Part shown: in pieces, positions 43,527-53,200 of the stretch | How the letters are laid out: every line of letters begins with the position of its first letter | Position numbering within the stretch: the first letter of the stretch is position 1 | Assembly (NCBI RefSeq): GCF_018596315.1 | Contig: NZ_JAHEAG010000020.1 | Coordinates: 1 to 64,000, forward strand | Direction: 5' to 3' | Source: Bradyrhizobium sp. SRL28 | GTDB lineage: Bacteria > Pseudomonadota > Alphaproteobacteria > Rhizobiales > Xanthobacteraceae | Length of the DNA: 64,000 nt | Notes under the pieces: model-generated | What the model was told of the DNA's origin: nothing | Database searches by the model: none | What the model saw: only the letters and a program-made list of their open reading frames with translations | Translations under genes and position numbers: made by a program

Positions 43527-44327
43527 CTATTTGCCGCTGCCGGCCACCGCCTCGCCCTCGCGCGTCAGATAATAGGCGGCAAGGATCGGCAGGAAGGTCA
43601 CGGCGATGACGAGCACGGCGACGACATTGGTGACGGGACGCTGCCTCGGGCGAATGAGCTCCGACAGCATCCAGATCGGCAGCGTGGATTGCTGGCCGGC
43701 GGTGAAGGTGGTGACGATTACCTCGTCGAACGACAGTGCGAAGGCGAGCATGCCGCCGGCGAGCAGCGCGGTGCCGACATTGGGCAGCACGACGAGGCGG
43801 AAGGTCTGGAAGGCATCTGCGCCGAGGTCCATCGAGGCCTCGATTAACGAGGGCGAGAGCCGGCGGAGCCGCGCGACGGCGTTGTTGTAGACCACGACGA
43901 TGCAGAAGGTGGCGTGGCCGAGCACGATGGTCCAGAAGGAGAAGGGGATCTCCATCAAACCGAACGCCTGCCGCAGCGCGATACCGGTGACGATGCCGGG
44001 CAGGGCGATGGGCAGCACAAACAGCAGCGAGATCGGCTCGCGGCCAAAGAACTTCGCCCGCGCCAGCCCGCCCGCCGCCAGCGTGCCAAGCACCAGGGCG
44101 ATGAGGGTGGCCAGCGTAGCGACGCGCAGCGACAGGCCGACCGCGGCCCAGATATCAGTACGCTCCCACACCACGACGAACCACTTCAATGTGTAACCCG
44201 GCGGTGGAAAGGCGTAGCTGCGCTCCTCCGTCGTGAAGGCATAGAGCACGATAAACAGCAGCGGGATGTGCAGGAAGGCGAGCCCCGCGAGCGCGGCGAG
44301 CTTGAGGGAGAGCGACGCGCGGGTCAT
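43527..44327 (-). CDS. Polyamine-type ABC transporter permease (PotC/YdcV)
   Basis: A 266-residue permease with six helices. FFGREPISLLFVLPIALPGI precedes the EAA-loop segment EASMDLGADAFQTFRLVVLP that contacts the ATPase. The N-terminal block LKLAALAGLAFLHIPLLFIV and the TLPIWMLSELIRPRQRPVTN segment are typical of PotC. It lies nine bases before the aldehyde dehydrogenase gene and 36 bases after the other permease. Confidence 0.92.
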   Translation of the reverse strand: MTRASLSLKLAALAGLAFLHIPLLFIVLYAFTTEERSYAFPPPGYTLKWFVVVWERTDIWAAVGLSLRVATLATLIALVLGTLAAGGLARAKFFGREPISLLFVLPIALPGIVTGIALRQAFGLMEIPFSFWTIVLGHATFCIVVVYNNAVARLRRLSPSLIEASMDLGADAFQTFRLVVLPNVGTALLAGGMLAFALSFDEVIVTTFTAGQQSTLPIWMLSELIRPRQRPVTNVVAVLVIAVTFLPILAAYYLTREGEAVAGSGK

Positions 44328-44363
44328 GGGGCGGCCCTCGGGTTTCCGGGATGCCTCAAAATT

Positions 44364-45311
44364 TCACAGCGCATCGAACGCCCCCATTTTCTTCGCAAGC
44401 GTCAGGAACAGCGCCATCACCAGGATCGGCACCAGCGAGAAGGCCGCCGACAGCGGGATGTTTCCGGCCGTGCCCTGCAGCGTGTAGACCGCCTGCCCCA
44501 GCACCAGCGCGGAGGTGCCGATGATCTGCGGCACGATGTAGTCGCCGAGCGTGAGCGAGAAGGTGAAGATCGCGCCCGCCACCACGCCGGGCAATGCCAG
44601 CGGCAAGATGATGGTGCGGAACGTCCGGCCGGGACTGGCGCCGAGATCGCCCGCCGCCTCGATCAGGCTGCTGGGCACGCGCTCGAGCGCCGCGTGCATC
44701 GGCAGGATCATGAAGGGCAGCCAGAGATAGGTGAACACCAGGACCATGCCGGTGTAGCTGACCGAGAGCGAAGGCCCGCCGACAAGGGGGAGCGCCAGCC
44801 ACGCCTCCAGCGCCGGCCCAAGGCCAAGGCGCCCGGCGATCCAGCCTATGGCGCCTTCCTTCGCCAGCAGCAGTTTCCAGCCGTAGATCTTGACCAGATA
44901 GCTCGACCACAGTGGCATCATCACCGCGAGGTAGAACGCCGCCTTGGCGCGCGGCCCGGCATAGCGCGCGGCGTAATAGGCCATGGGAAAGCCGATGATG
45001 GCGCAGAGCACCGTGACGGCGGCAGCGATGCTGACCGTGCGCATCAATATGTCGAAATTGGCCGGCCTGAAGAGCTCCGCCAGCGTCGCGAGCGTCGGCT
45101 CGCGCACAATGGTGCCGGAAAACTCGTCGATGGAGAAGATCGACTGGGCGAGGAAGACAAACAGGCTGCCGAGATAGACCATGCCGAGCCAGAGCAGCGG
45201 CGGCACGAGGAGGATGAGGACCAGCAGGTTATGCCGGCGGACCAGCAGGTCCGAGAGGCGGCGGAGCGTGCGCTCGTGAGGCGCGGGGGTGTCGAGGATG
45301 GCAGGGATCAT
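44364..45311 (-). CDS. Polyamine-type ABC transporter permease (PotB/YdcU)
   Basis: A 315-residue permease. The EAA loop is EAAGDLGASPGRTFRTIILP, and YIVPQIIGTSALVLGQAVYT is the signature region before the last helix. An N-terminal cytosolic stretch of about 25 residues precedes the first helix. Its ATG overlaps the stop of the ATPase gene by four bases (ATGA), which indicates translational coupling. Confidence 0.92.
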   Translation of the reverse strand: MIPAILDTPAPHERTLRRLSDLLVRRHNLLVLILLVPPLLWLGMVYLGSLFVFLAQSIFSIDEFSGTIVREPTLATLAELFRPANFDILMRTVSIAAAVTVLCAIIGFPMAYYAARYAGPRAKAAFYLAVMMPLWSSYLVKIYGWKLLLAKEGAIGWIAGRLGLGPALEAWLALPLVGGPSLSVSYTGMVLVFTYLWLPFMILPMHAALERVPSSLIEAAGDLGASPGRTFRTIILPLALPGVVAGAIFTFSLTLGDYIVPQIIGTSALVLGQAVYTLQGTAGNIPLSAAFSLVPILVMALFLTLAKKMGAFDAL

Positions 45312-46354
45312 TCCTCGCTCTCCATCGGCTGAAGGGCGTCAGACCGCACTGCGAATCTCACCGGCCCGCCGCGCTTGATCTCCCCGGCCTGTCCCGCCGG
45401 CACGGCTGCGACCAGCACGAGGCCGGCGGGCGTGCGGGCGGTGATGCGGCGCACTGGGCCCTGGTATGAGACGTCGACGATGACGGCGTCGAGCACGACC
45501 GCTCCTGTCGGAGCCGAGGCACCCGCCGACATCAGGGCGATCTTCTCCGGCCGCAGGCTCGACGGACGGGCCGGGGCACCAAGCGCTTGCGCCTCTGCGG
45601 CGCTCAGCACGTTGGCCGAGCCTACGAAGTTCGCGACGAAACGAGTGCGCGGGCGCTCATAGACCTCTTCCGGCGGGCCGACCTGCACGATGCGGCCTTC
45701 GTTGAACACCGCGACGCGGTCGGCCATCGATAGGGCTTCGCCCTGATCGTGGGTGACGAAGACGAAGCTGAGGCCGAGCGTGCGTTGCAGGCCCTTCAGC
45801 TCGAGCTGCATCTCTTCGCGCAGCTTGAGGTCCAGCGCACCGAGCGGCTCATCGAGCAACAGCACCTTGGGACGCACGATGAGGGCGCGGGCGAGTGCAA
45901 CACGCTGGCGCTGACCGCCGGAGAGCTGTGCCGGGCGGCGGCTCTCCATGCCGGTGAGCTTCACCATTGCCAGGGCCTCGCGGGCCTGCTTGTCACGCTC
46001 GGCACGGCCGACGCCGCGGACGCGCAAGCCGTAGGCGACATTGTCGCCGACCGAAAGATGCGGGAACAGCGCGTAGTCCTGGAACACGGTATTCACCGCG
46101 CGCCGGTAAGGCGGCAGGCCTTCGACCTTCTCGCCGAAGATTTCGATATGGCCGGCGTCCGGCTGCTCGAAGCCGGCGATGAGGCGCAGGCACGTCGTCT
46201 TGCCGGAGCCGGAGGGGCCGAGCATGGCGAAGAACTCGCCCGGCAGGATGGAGAGGTCGACGCCGTCCACCGCCTTCACCGCCCCGAAGTGCCGCGCCAC
46301 GCCCGCGAAGCGGACGGCAGGGATTTCCAGAGCGGTGTCGATGTTGGCGTGCAT
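45308..46354 (-). CDS. Polyamine-type ABC transporter ATP-binding protein (PotA/YdcT)
   Basis: A 348-residue ATPase. Walker A is GPSGSGKTT (about 50), the Q-loop is in NTVFQDYALFPHLSVGDNVA, signature LSGGQRQRVALARAL, Walker B VLLLDEPLGALD, H-loop FVTHDQGEA. The C-terminal TOBE-like domain (about 260-345) is typical of the spermidine/putrescine group. It is separated from the binding-protein gene by 98 bases with a strong hairpin. Confidence 0.93.
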   Translation of the reverse strand: MHANIDTALEIPAVRFAGVARHFGAVKAVDGVDLSILPGEFFAMLGPSGSGKTTCLRLIAGFEQPDAGHIEIFGEKVEGLPPYRRAVNTVFQDYALFPHLSVGDNVAYGLRVRGVGRAERDKQAREALAMVKLTGMESRRPAQLSGGQRQRVALARALIVRPKVLLLDEPLGALDLKLREEMQLELKGLQRTLGLSFVFVTHDQGEALSMADRVAVFNEGRIVQVGPPEEVYERPRTRFVANFVGSANVLSAAEAQALGAPARPSSLRPEKIALMSAGASAPTGAVVLDAVIVDVSYQGPVRRITARTPAGLVLVAAVPAGQAGEIKRGGPVRFAVRSDALQPMESEE

Positions 46355-46430
46355 GGACGGTTTAAATGCGCCTCCTGCTCGGGCTTGACTCCACTAGATT
46401 CCAGCATCGCCGCGCTTGGGCAGCGCAGTC

Positions 46431-46456
46431 TGTAGCTCGCGCTTGCGCGAGCCTAC
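46431..46456 (-). terminator. Hairpin between the binding-protein and ATPase genes
   Basis: Inverted repeat GCTCGCGC (46435-46442), TT, GCGCGAGC (46445-46452), extended by GTA/TAC with one bulge. The stop codon of the binding-protein gene (46453-46455) is in its outer arm. There is no T-run. Such a hairpin can protect the upstream mRNA and give more binding protein than membrane subunits; this is an inference. Confidence 0.55.
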
Positions 46457-47607
46457 CTTCCGCCCAGCACCGCTATGTAGTCCGACACCCAGCGATAATA
46501 GGGCACACACCCCGCGCTTTGCGTCGAACATTTGGCGACCGGGGTGCGCCAGAAGTGGATCTTCTCGAAATTCCCGGCGCCGTTGGTCTTGCAGCCGTCG
46601 TCCGTCAGGAGCGCGTTTCCTTTGCACGCCGCAAGAACCGACGGCACTGAGCCGAACCACGCCGCCAAGTCGCCCTGCACCTTCGGGTCGATCGAATGCT
46701 CCATCCACATGTACGCGCAGTTCGGATGCTTTGCGTCGACATGCATCATGGTGGTGTCGGCCCAGCCGGTGGCGCCCTCCTTGGGAACGGTCGAGGCAAC
46801 CGGCTTCTTCTGACTGTTCAGGAGATTGACCTGGAACGGCCACGAGGAAGAGGCGACCACCCCCTCGTTGGTGAAGTCGTCGATCTGCACCATGGGATCG
46901 TGCCAATAGCGCTGCACAATCTTGCGCTGGCCACGCAGCAGTTCGAGCGCCGCCTTGTACTGGGCCTCGGTCAGCTCGTAGGGGTCCTTGATGCCGAGCT
47001 CTGGCTTGTGCGTCATCAGATACAGCGCGGCGTCGGCGATGTAGATCGGGCCGTCGAAGGCCTGCACGCGGCCCTTGTTCGACTTGCCGTCCGGCAGCGT
47101 CGTTTCCTGGAACACGACGGCCCAGCTGTTCGGCGCTTCCTTGAACACGTCGCTGCGGTACATCAGCACGTTGGAGCCCCACTGATAGGGCACGCCGTAA
47201 TGCTCGCCGTTCACCGTGTGCCAGGGCGCTTTCTGAAGGCGCGGATCGATGCTGTTCCAGCTCTTGATCAGCTTGGTGTTGATGGGCGCGACCTTTTTGC
47301 CGGCGATGAGGCGCAGCGAGGCGTCGCCAGAGGCGGTGACGAGATCGAAGCCGCCCTCGTTCATCAACGCGACCATCTCGTCCGAAGTGCCGGCGGTCTT
47401 CACATTGACTTTGCAGCCGGTCTTCTTCTCGAAATCCGTGACCCAGTCAAAGTCCTTTTTTGTGTCGCCGCGCTCGATGTAGCCCGGCCAGGCGACGATA
47501 TCGACCGAGCCTTCGCCTTTATCGATGGAGGTCTTCTCGGCGGCGAACGCCGGCTGGAAGCTGAGCGAACCACAGGTGACGAGCGCCAGCAGATGTTGGA
47601 CGCGCAT
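46453..47607 (-). CDS. Polyamine-type ABC transporter substrate-binding protein (PotD/YdcS)
   Basis: A 384-residue periplasmic protein with a signal peptide (MRVQHLLALVTCGSLSFQPA, cleaved after AFA). VDIVAWPGYIERGDTKKDFD, KTGCKVNVKTAGTSDEMVAL, GGFDLVTASGDASLRLIA and HYGVPYQWGSNVLMYRSDVF match the PotD/YdcS group. Five Cys residues in the mature part could form disulfides. The ligand is probably a polyamine, GABA or related amine given the downstream aldehyde dehydrogenase. It is the first structural gene, 156 bases after the LysR gene. Confidence 0.9.
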   Translation of the reverse strand: MRVQHLLALVTCGSLSFQPAFAAEKTSIDKGEGSVDIVAWPGYIERGDTKKDFDWVTDFEKKTGCKVNVKTAGTSDEMVALMNEGGFDLVTASGDASLRLIAGKKVAPINTKLIKSWNSIDPRLQKAPWHTVNGEHYGVPYQWGSNVLMYRSDVFKEAPNSWAVVFQETTLPDGKSNKGRVQAFDGPIYIADAALYLMTHKPELGIKDPYELTEAQYKAALELLRGQRKIVQRYWHDPMVQIDDFTNEGVVASSSWPFQVNLLNSQKKPVASTVPKEGATGWADTTMMHVDAKHPNCAYMWMEHSIDPKVQGDLAAWFGSVPSVLAACKGNALLTDDGCKTNGAGNFEKIHFWRTPVAKCSTQSAGCVPYYRWVSDYIAVLGGR

Positions 47608-47763
47608 GACAGTTCCCTCCGTTCTACAGGGCAGGTAGCAGCCCTTTGACGCGAAGTCTGACGCTACGGCGGCAGTCGCGCCACACCAAAGATGAGAAGC
47701 GAGGAATCGGAAAAACCGATGGGCAGATGGCAGATCGTTATCCCAGGGGCGGAGAGGGGGCGT

Positions 47764-48675
47764 TCACCGCGTCCGCCCGCCATGTCGTGTCGCTGATATC
47801 GAGAGGAAGCCGGCGGCTGCAGGCGAGAGCGGTGAGCCGCGCCGCCAGGCCGTCACGACCTCGATGGCCGGCAGTTCTTCCACCAGCGCGCGGGCCTCGA
47901 TCTTGTCGCCTTCCAGCGACCACGGGCGATAGGTGAGGTCCGGCAGCACGGCGACGCCACATCCGGTCGCGACGAGGCCGCGCACCGCCTCGACGGAGCG
48001 GGTGCGGAAGGCGACCGGCGGGCGGATGCCAAGCCGGCGCCAAATGATTTCCGAGGCTTCGGCGATCTCGTCGACGGTCAGCAGCACGTGGGGTTCGCCG
48101 GCGAGATCACGCAGGCTGACGCGCTCGTCCGCGCTCGCCGGATGGCCAAGCGGCAGCCAGATGCGATAGGGCGAGACCTCGACCGGCTCGGTATGCAGCG
48201 CCGAAGGGCGGCGGCCGGGCGGCAGCACAATGACGGCGACATCTAGTTCGCCTCCGACCAGCAGATGCTCCAGATAGTCCGCCGCGTCCTCGACCGCCTC
48301 GACCGCGACATTCGGGAAGGCGCGACGGAAGCGGGCAAGCAGGTCGGAATAGACATAGCTGGCGACCAGTGGCGTGACACCGACCGAGAGCCGCCCTGAC
48401 AGCGCCATCGCCTCGCCATCGCCCAGCGCACGGCGGGCATCGGCGACATCGGCGAGGATTTTCCGCGCGTGGCGCAGGAAATACTGGCCCTTCAGCGTGA
48501 GATCGGCGCCGCGGGCGTGGCGGTCGAGCAGCCGGAAGCCGAGATCGAGCTCCAACTCGCGCAGCGCTTCCGTGACGGTCGATTGAGAGATGCAAAGGAT
48601 ATGCGACGCAGAGGACACCGAGCCGTTTTCCGCGACCGCAACGAAATACTGGAGCTGGCGCAGCGAAAAGGCCAT
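47764..48675 (-). CDS. LysR-family regulator upstream of the polyamine-type transporter
   Basis: 303 residues from MAFSLRQLQYFVAVAENGSV; the helix-turn-helix is VSSASHILCISQSTVTEALR. The effector domain (LSGRLSVGVTPLVASYVYSD … ATGCGVAVLPDLTYRPWSLE) is complete. The longer frame to 48717 adds an unlikely leader. It is on the same strand as, and directly upstream of, the transporter operon, so it may control it, although E. coli ydcSTUV is next to a MocR-type regulator instead. Confidence 0.88.
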   Translation of the reverse strand: MAFSLRQLQYFVAVAENGSVSSASHILCISQSTVTEALRELELDLGFRLLDRHARGADLTLKGQYFLRHARKILADVADARRALGDGEAMALSGRLSVGVTPLVASYVYSDLLARFRRAFPNVAVEAVEDAADYLEHLLVGGELDVAVIVLPPGRRPSALHTEPVEVSPYRIWLPLGHPASADERVSLRDLAGEPHVLLTVDEIAEASEIIWRRLGIRPPVAFRTRSVEAVRGLVATGCGVAVLPDLTYRPWSLEGDKIEARALVEELPAIEVVTAWRRGSPLSPAAAGFLSISATRHGGRTR

Positions 48676-48983
48676 CGACGAAACCGGGAGGTGTCGGATG
48701 GACCGATGATACAGCATGAAGACGCTAGGCGGAACGCCGATGTGGAAGCAGTCGATCGGATAGCTTTGAACTTCTTCCTGGTTGGCCCGTCGCCTTCGAT
48801 ATCGGGCCGTCCGATCCCAGAACGCCCTTTCGCTGTTGTGCCGGGTCCGCCGACCGCTAGGTTCGAAAGATTATGTGCGGACCGCGGTCCTGTTGATGCG
48901 GAGCTATTCAAGGATCAAGCGGGGACAGGTTTGCGGTGCCGTGCGACCCTTGGGGTCTTGGAGAGCGTCGCTTCCCCTTAGAC
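48676..48983. other. Intergenic stretch without a gene
   Basis: About 308 bases between the LysR start and the stop of the next reverse gene. Open frames in it are unsupported shadows or extensions. It should include the LysR promoter. No repeat or hairpin of note is seen. Confidence 0.5.
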
Positions 48984-49781
48984 CTAATTGCGCAAACCGA
49001 GGCTTTGCAGGAGCGACGGTGGCTGGGCATTTTGCACATAGGGGTCCTGCGCTCGGGGGTCGGCTACGGGCGGGGCCTGTGCCCGTGCGTCTTGCTCTTC
49101 CCGGACCCTTGCTCGATGATTTCGCTGGGACCGGATCTCTGCTCGTGCATTTCGCACGGACTGGACCCGTCGGTGCTTTTTCACGGGCCGGACCTGCGCT
49201 GGGGCATCTTGCGCCACCTTTACAGGGGCGGCTTGCACGGGTTGTGCGGGCTCGACTTGTGCCCGTGTCTCTTGCTCTGCTGCCCAGGCCTGGAATTGCT
49301 TGAACAAGGCTTCAGTGATTGGCTGGTTGACCTCGGCTTGACTCTGCTCGGCTTGCCTCTGATCGGCAGGTTCAACAGCCGCAGCAATTTCGTCGCGCGT
49401 CGGCGCATCCGCTGTGGTCGGCGGCAAATCCTGAGGGCTGGCGATCGATTGATGAGTGCTGGCGACTGATTGAATCGTTGACGTCGACGGATCGGCGTCA
49501 GGCTGAAGCACCGGTTTGTCGACCCACCAATCCGTCACGTTCGCAACGAGCGCAACCGGATTTCCGATCGATAGAATAGCGATGCCGATCGCTATCACCG
49601 TTACAGCCACAATGCTCGTCTTGAGAATTCGCGACGAGATGGTCGCTATGTTCCAAGCCTTCCCGATATCCGGTTGCTCGGTTTCTTCCGCATGCCCGGA
49701 GAGAAAGAGAGGAGAACGATCCGGCTGAAAACCATCGTTTGTCGCCATTTGGTTGATGCGCCTCTTATTGATCGCATCCAT
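48984..49781 (-). CDS. Membrane-anchored Ala/Gln/Pro-rich hypothetical protein
   Basis: About 265 residues starting MDAINKRRINQMATNDGFQP; the second ATG (49748) is an alternative. One membrane helix at about 50-72 (LKTSIVAVTVIAIGIAILSI). After it comes a long low-complexity region rich in Ala, Gln, Glu, Pro and Val with repeats such as QPVQAAPVKVAQDAPAQVRP and DARAQAPPVADPRAQDPYVQ, ending LLQSLGLRN. I recall similar proteins across Bradyrhizobium. Topology suggests an N-terminal cytosolic tail and a periplasmic extended region. Function unknown. Confidence 0.7.
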   Translation of the reverse strand: MDAINKRRINQMATNDGFQPDRSPLFLSGHAEETEQPDIGKAWNIATISSRILKTSIVAVTVIAIGIAILSIGNPVALVANVTDWWVDKPVLQPDADPSTSTIQSVASTHQSIASPQDLPPTTADAPTRDEIAAAVEPADQRQAEQSQAEVNQPITEALFKQFQAWAAEQETRAQVEPAQPVQAAPVKVAQDAPAQVRPVKKHRRVQSVRNARAEIRSQRNHRARVREEQDARAQAPPVADPRAQDPYVQNAQPPSLLQSLGLRN

Positions 49782-49941
49782 CAATACCCCACCAGCGAGG
49801 TCTAAAAGCGACAATCGCCGCCACGATTTAGGAGAAGTCTTGGTTTCACTGGGATATGGGAACCGCAAGATCACGCGGAACTCCGGATTGCTTTGTGCAC
49901 GAGCGGAAATGAACGCCACAAAAACAAAAGGCGGTTCCATC

Positions 49942-49970
49942 AAAAGGCGCTTCCATCGGAAGCGCCTTTT
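49942..49970 (-). terminator. Terminator of the duplicated glnA end
   Basis: A 13-bp stem AAAAGGCGCTTCC / GGAAGCGCCTTTT with a 3-base loop, followed on the reverse strand by more T-rich sequence. It lies after the truncated glnA copy in the same relative place as the terminator after intact glnA (50862-50894), so it was probably part of the duplicated unit. It may now end transcripts from the DUF992 gene. Confidence 0.75.
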
Positions 49971-50010
49971 GCGTCTTGGAGCAGCAACCTCGACGGCAAG
50001 CCGCCGGCAC

Positions 50011-50167
50011 TCACTGCGAATAATACATCTCGAATTCGACCGGGTGCGGGGTCATCTCGAAGCGCTCGACTTCGGTCATCTTCAGCTCGACGAAGCTGTC
50101 GATGAAGTCGTCGTCGAACACACGCCGCCGTTCTTGAGGAAGGCGCGGCCCTTGTCGAGATTTCCAC
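50011..50167 (-). pseudogene. Truncated second copy of the glnA 3' end
   Basis: Matches the last 155 or so bases of intact glnA (50939-51095) with about ten substitutions and a 2-base insertion (an extra CA near 50120). It covers the last 50 codons including the stop and encodes the FEMTPHPVEFEMYYSQ-type C-terminus after a frameshift. There is no start or catalytic region. It lies 22 bases after the DUF992 gene, on the same strand. Confidence 0.88.
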
Positions 50168-50189
50168 TAGTTCACCAGCGATGATGTTG

Positions 50190-50714
50190 TCACTGGGCCA
50201 TACGACGTGCGGGCGCAGTGGCCGGCCGCAGCTCCAGTGTGGATACGCCTGCGGCAATATTCACACCCGTCTGTCCCTGCACGGATGCCGGCTGCATGAT
50301 GATCCTGCGGTCCGGGCCTCCAACGAGGACGTTGGCGCTTGCTCCGGCGCCGACTGTGCCGCCGGCGGTCGCACCCGTATGAGTTCCCGCCAATGCCCCC
50401 CGGCCCAACGTGGCCGGCGCAAAAACCGCCCAGGCCATCCGGCCGCCCGTCGTGGCACCGATGTCGAGGCCAAGTGTGCTGACGGTGCCCTCATAAGCAT
50501 CGCGCACCCTGCCTCTCGCGGACGCATAGATGCAGCTCAGTTGCCGCTGCCCCCCGACAACGAGGCCGACGCCGGGCGATATGTTGCAGGTAAGCGTGCC
50601 GACCCTTGTCCGATCCTGAGCCGTGGCCGGGGCCACGGCGAGGGCGAGCGCCAAGGCGGCGCATGCGGTTGCGAGGCTATTCAACGTAGTTCTGTTCAGC
50701 ATTGCTTTGTTCAT
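50190..50714 (-). CDS. DUF992 family exported protein
   Basis: 174 residues: signal peptide (about 1-32, cleaved after ATA) and one DUF992 domain, with TRVGTLTCNISPGVGLVVGG, QLSCIYASARGR, EGTVSTLGLDIGATTGGRMA and ASVQGQTGVNIAAGVSTLEL. The two Cys fit a disulfide. DUF992 proteins are periplasmic beta-rich proteins of unknown role, common in Bradyrhizobium. GGAGG stands eight bases before the ATG at 50714. The gene lies between intact glnA and the extra glnA end, so it appears to have been inserted there. Confidence 0.88.
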   Translation of the reverse strand: MNKAMLNRTTLNSLATACAALALALAVAPATAQDRTRVGTLTCNISPGVGLVVGGQRQLSCIYASARGRVRDAYEGTVSTLGLDIGATTGGRMAWAVFAPATLGRGALAGTHTGATAGGTVGAGASANVLVGGPDRRIIMQPASVQGQTGVNIAAGVSTLELRPATAPARRMAQ

Positions 50715-50861
50715 GGGGGTCCCTCCATCGACCATTCTGATGGAACCCCTTAACGCGCAGCGACATTGCGATGTTCCGGTTCCAAGTCTACTTGCGCGGA
50801 ATTAGCGGCGGCTTTCGGCAGTGTTCCAACCAGGCGACCGAAACGCCCTGACTTTGCTCGC

Positions 50862-50894
50862 AAAAACAAAAGGCGCCCCGCAAGGAGCGCCTTT
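50862..50894 (-). terminator. glnA terminator
   Basis: On the reverse strand AAAGGCGC, a 10-base loop, GCGCCTTT and then TTTTGTTTTTG. It begins about 45 bases after the glnA stop. Resembles the terminator at 49942-49970. Confidence 0.75.
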
Positions 50895-50938
50895 CGCATG
50901 TTGAGCGGAGATACCGACGGCGCGAACGCCGCGCGGGA

Positions 50939-52348
50939 TCACTGCGAATAATACATCTCGAACTCGACCGGGTGCGGGGTCATCTCAAAACGCTCGACTT
51001 CGGTCATCTTCAGCTCGATGAAGCTGTCGATGAAGTCGTCGTCGAACACGCCGCCGTTCTTGAGGAACGCGCGGTCCTTATCGAGGTTTTCCAGCGCCTC
51101 GCGCAAGCTGCCGCACACCGTCGGGATCTGCTTCAGCTCTTCCTTCGGCAGATCGTAGAGGTCCTTGTCCATCGCAGGACCCGGATCGATCTTGTTCTTG
51201 ACGCCGTCGAGGCCGGCCATCAGCATCGCGGCGAAGCCGAGATAGGGATTGGCCATCGGGTCGGGGAAGCGGACTTCGACGCGCTTGGCCTTCGGGTTTG
51301 CCGTGTAGGGAATGCGGCAGGAGGCCGAGCGGTTGCGCGCGGAGTAGGCGAGCAGCACGGGGGCTTCATAGCCCGGGACCAGGCGCTTGTAGGAATTGGT
51401 CGACGGGTTGGTGAAGGCGTTGATCGCTTTCGCGTGCTTGATGATGCCGCCGATGTAGTGGAGGCAGATTTCCGAGAGGTCGGCGTACTTGTTGCCGGCG
51501 AACACCGGCTTGCCGTCCTTCCAGATCGACTGGTGGCAGTGCATGCCCGAGCCGTTGTCGCCGTAGACCGGCTTCGGCATGAAGGTGGCTGTCTTGCCGT
51601 AGATGTGGGCGACTTGGTGGATGCAGTATTTGTAGATCTGCATCTGGTCGGCCATCAGCGTCATGGTGTCGAACTTCATGCCGAGCTCGTGCTGGGCGGA
51701 AGCGACCTCGTGGTGATGCTTTTCGACCTTGACGCCCATCTTGGCCATGGCGCCGAGCATTTCCGAGCGCATGTCCTGCACCGAGTCCTGCGGCGGCACG
51801 GGGAAGTAGCCGGCCTTGGTGCGGATGCGGTGGCCGAGATTGCCGCCCTCATACTCGGTGTCCGAATTGATCGGCAGTTCCGAGGAGTCGAGCTTGAAAC
51901 CGGTGTTGTAGGGGGTGGTCTGGTAGCGCACGTCGTCGAACACGAAGAATTCGGCTTCCGGTCCGAAGAATATGGTGTCGCCGACGCCGGACGATTTCAC
52001 CATCGCCTCGGCCTTCTTGGCGATGCCGCGGGGGTCACGGTTGTAGGGTTCGCCCGTGGTCGGCTCCAGCACGTCGCAGACGATGACCATGGTGGTCTCG
52101 GCGAAGAACGGGTCGATCGTCGCGGTGACCGGGTCGGGCATCAGGCACATGTCGGATTCATTGATCGCCTTCCAGCCGGCGATCGAGGAGCCGTCGAACA
52201 TCTGGCCTTCGGCAAAGGTGTCCTCTTCGATCATGCTGACGTCGAAGGTCACGTGCTGCCACTTGCCGCGCGGATCGGTGAAGCGCAGATCGACGTATTT
52301 TACGTCGTTGTCCTTGATCGATTTCAGGACGTCTTTGGCGGTCTTCAT
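50939..52348 (-). CDS. glnA: Glutamine synthetase, type I
   Basis: 469 residues, the usual GSI length. It makes glutamine from glutamate, ammonia and ATP. Seen: MFDGSSIAGWKAINESDM, FGPEAEFFVFDDV, the metal and substrate residues around NDNGSGMHCHQSIWKDGKP, and RNRSASCRIPY. The DLYDLPKEE loop holds the Tyr that is adenylylated in this class. It is 147 bases after glnB, a co-regulated pair in alphaproteobacteria. Its 3' end has been partly duplicated downstream. Confidence 0.98.
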   Translation of the reverse strand: MKTAKDVLKSIKDNDVKYVDLRFTDPRGKWQHVTFDVSMIEEDTFAEGQMFDGSSIAGWKAINESDMCLMPDPVTATIDPFFAETTMVIVCDVLEPTTGEPYNRDPRGIAKKAEAMVKSSGVGDTIFFGPEAEFFVFDDVRYQTTPYNTGFKLDSSELPINSDTEYEGGNLGHRIRTKAGYFPVPPQDSVQDMRSEMLGAMAKMGVKVEKHHHEVASAQHELGMKFDTMTLMADQMQIYKYCIHQVAHIYGKTATFMPKPVYGDNGSGMHCHQSIWKDGKPVFAGNKYADLSEICLHYIGGIIKHAKAINAFTNPSTNSYKRLVPGYEAPVLLAYSARNRSASCRIPYTANPKAKRVEVRFPDPMANPYLGFAAMLMAGLDGVKNKIDPGPAMDKDLYDLPKEELKQIPTVCGSLREALENLDKDRAFLKNGGVFDDDFIDSFIELKMTEVERFEMTPHPVEFEMYYSQ

Positions 52349-52495
52349 GAATACCCCTTTTGGCTACGGACGGTTTCCAGGATTCTTGCGACAGCGACAT
52401 TCCGCAACGATCTTGTGAGAAATCGCGAACGAAATCAGACCGCCGAAGCAGCCCTTTTCTTGGTTTTTAGTCGCAAAATTCGGATAGCAGAGGGC

Positions 52496-52834
<339 letters not shown>

Positions 52835-53200
52835 TGAGCGCCTCCCGGGCAATTCCAAATTGCAGATAGTTTCGATGTCGCGCGAGGCGCCGTCTGGTTT
52901 GATCCTTGCATCCGGCAAAGCCGGCTTGCTCATAATTGACGCGAACTGCGACGATCATAAGCTCGGTTTTCTAACCGGCTTCCTCAAAAGCAGGGTCTAT
53001 GCCAAGTTGTTAATGCGGCTGATTTCGGAACGTTATCAGACTTTTAACAGGCGAGTGGAAGAGGTTGTGCCGGACGCTGTATGATAGAGAAGATTACAAA
53101 ATAGGCAAACAGATCAATTCGTGTGCAGTCGAGGCCAGCCGAGGCGCAGGGAGCGACGGCGATATGCCTCCAGAAAAGGCGGACGGATCGAGGATTCGGC

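Noticed and set aside
52890..52935. Sigma-54 promoter before glnB
   Set aside because: A GG…GC pattern exists but the spacing is 11 instead of 10 and the flanking consensus is poor.
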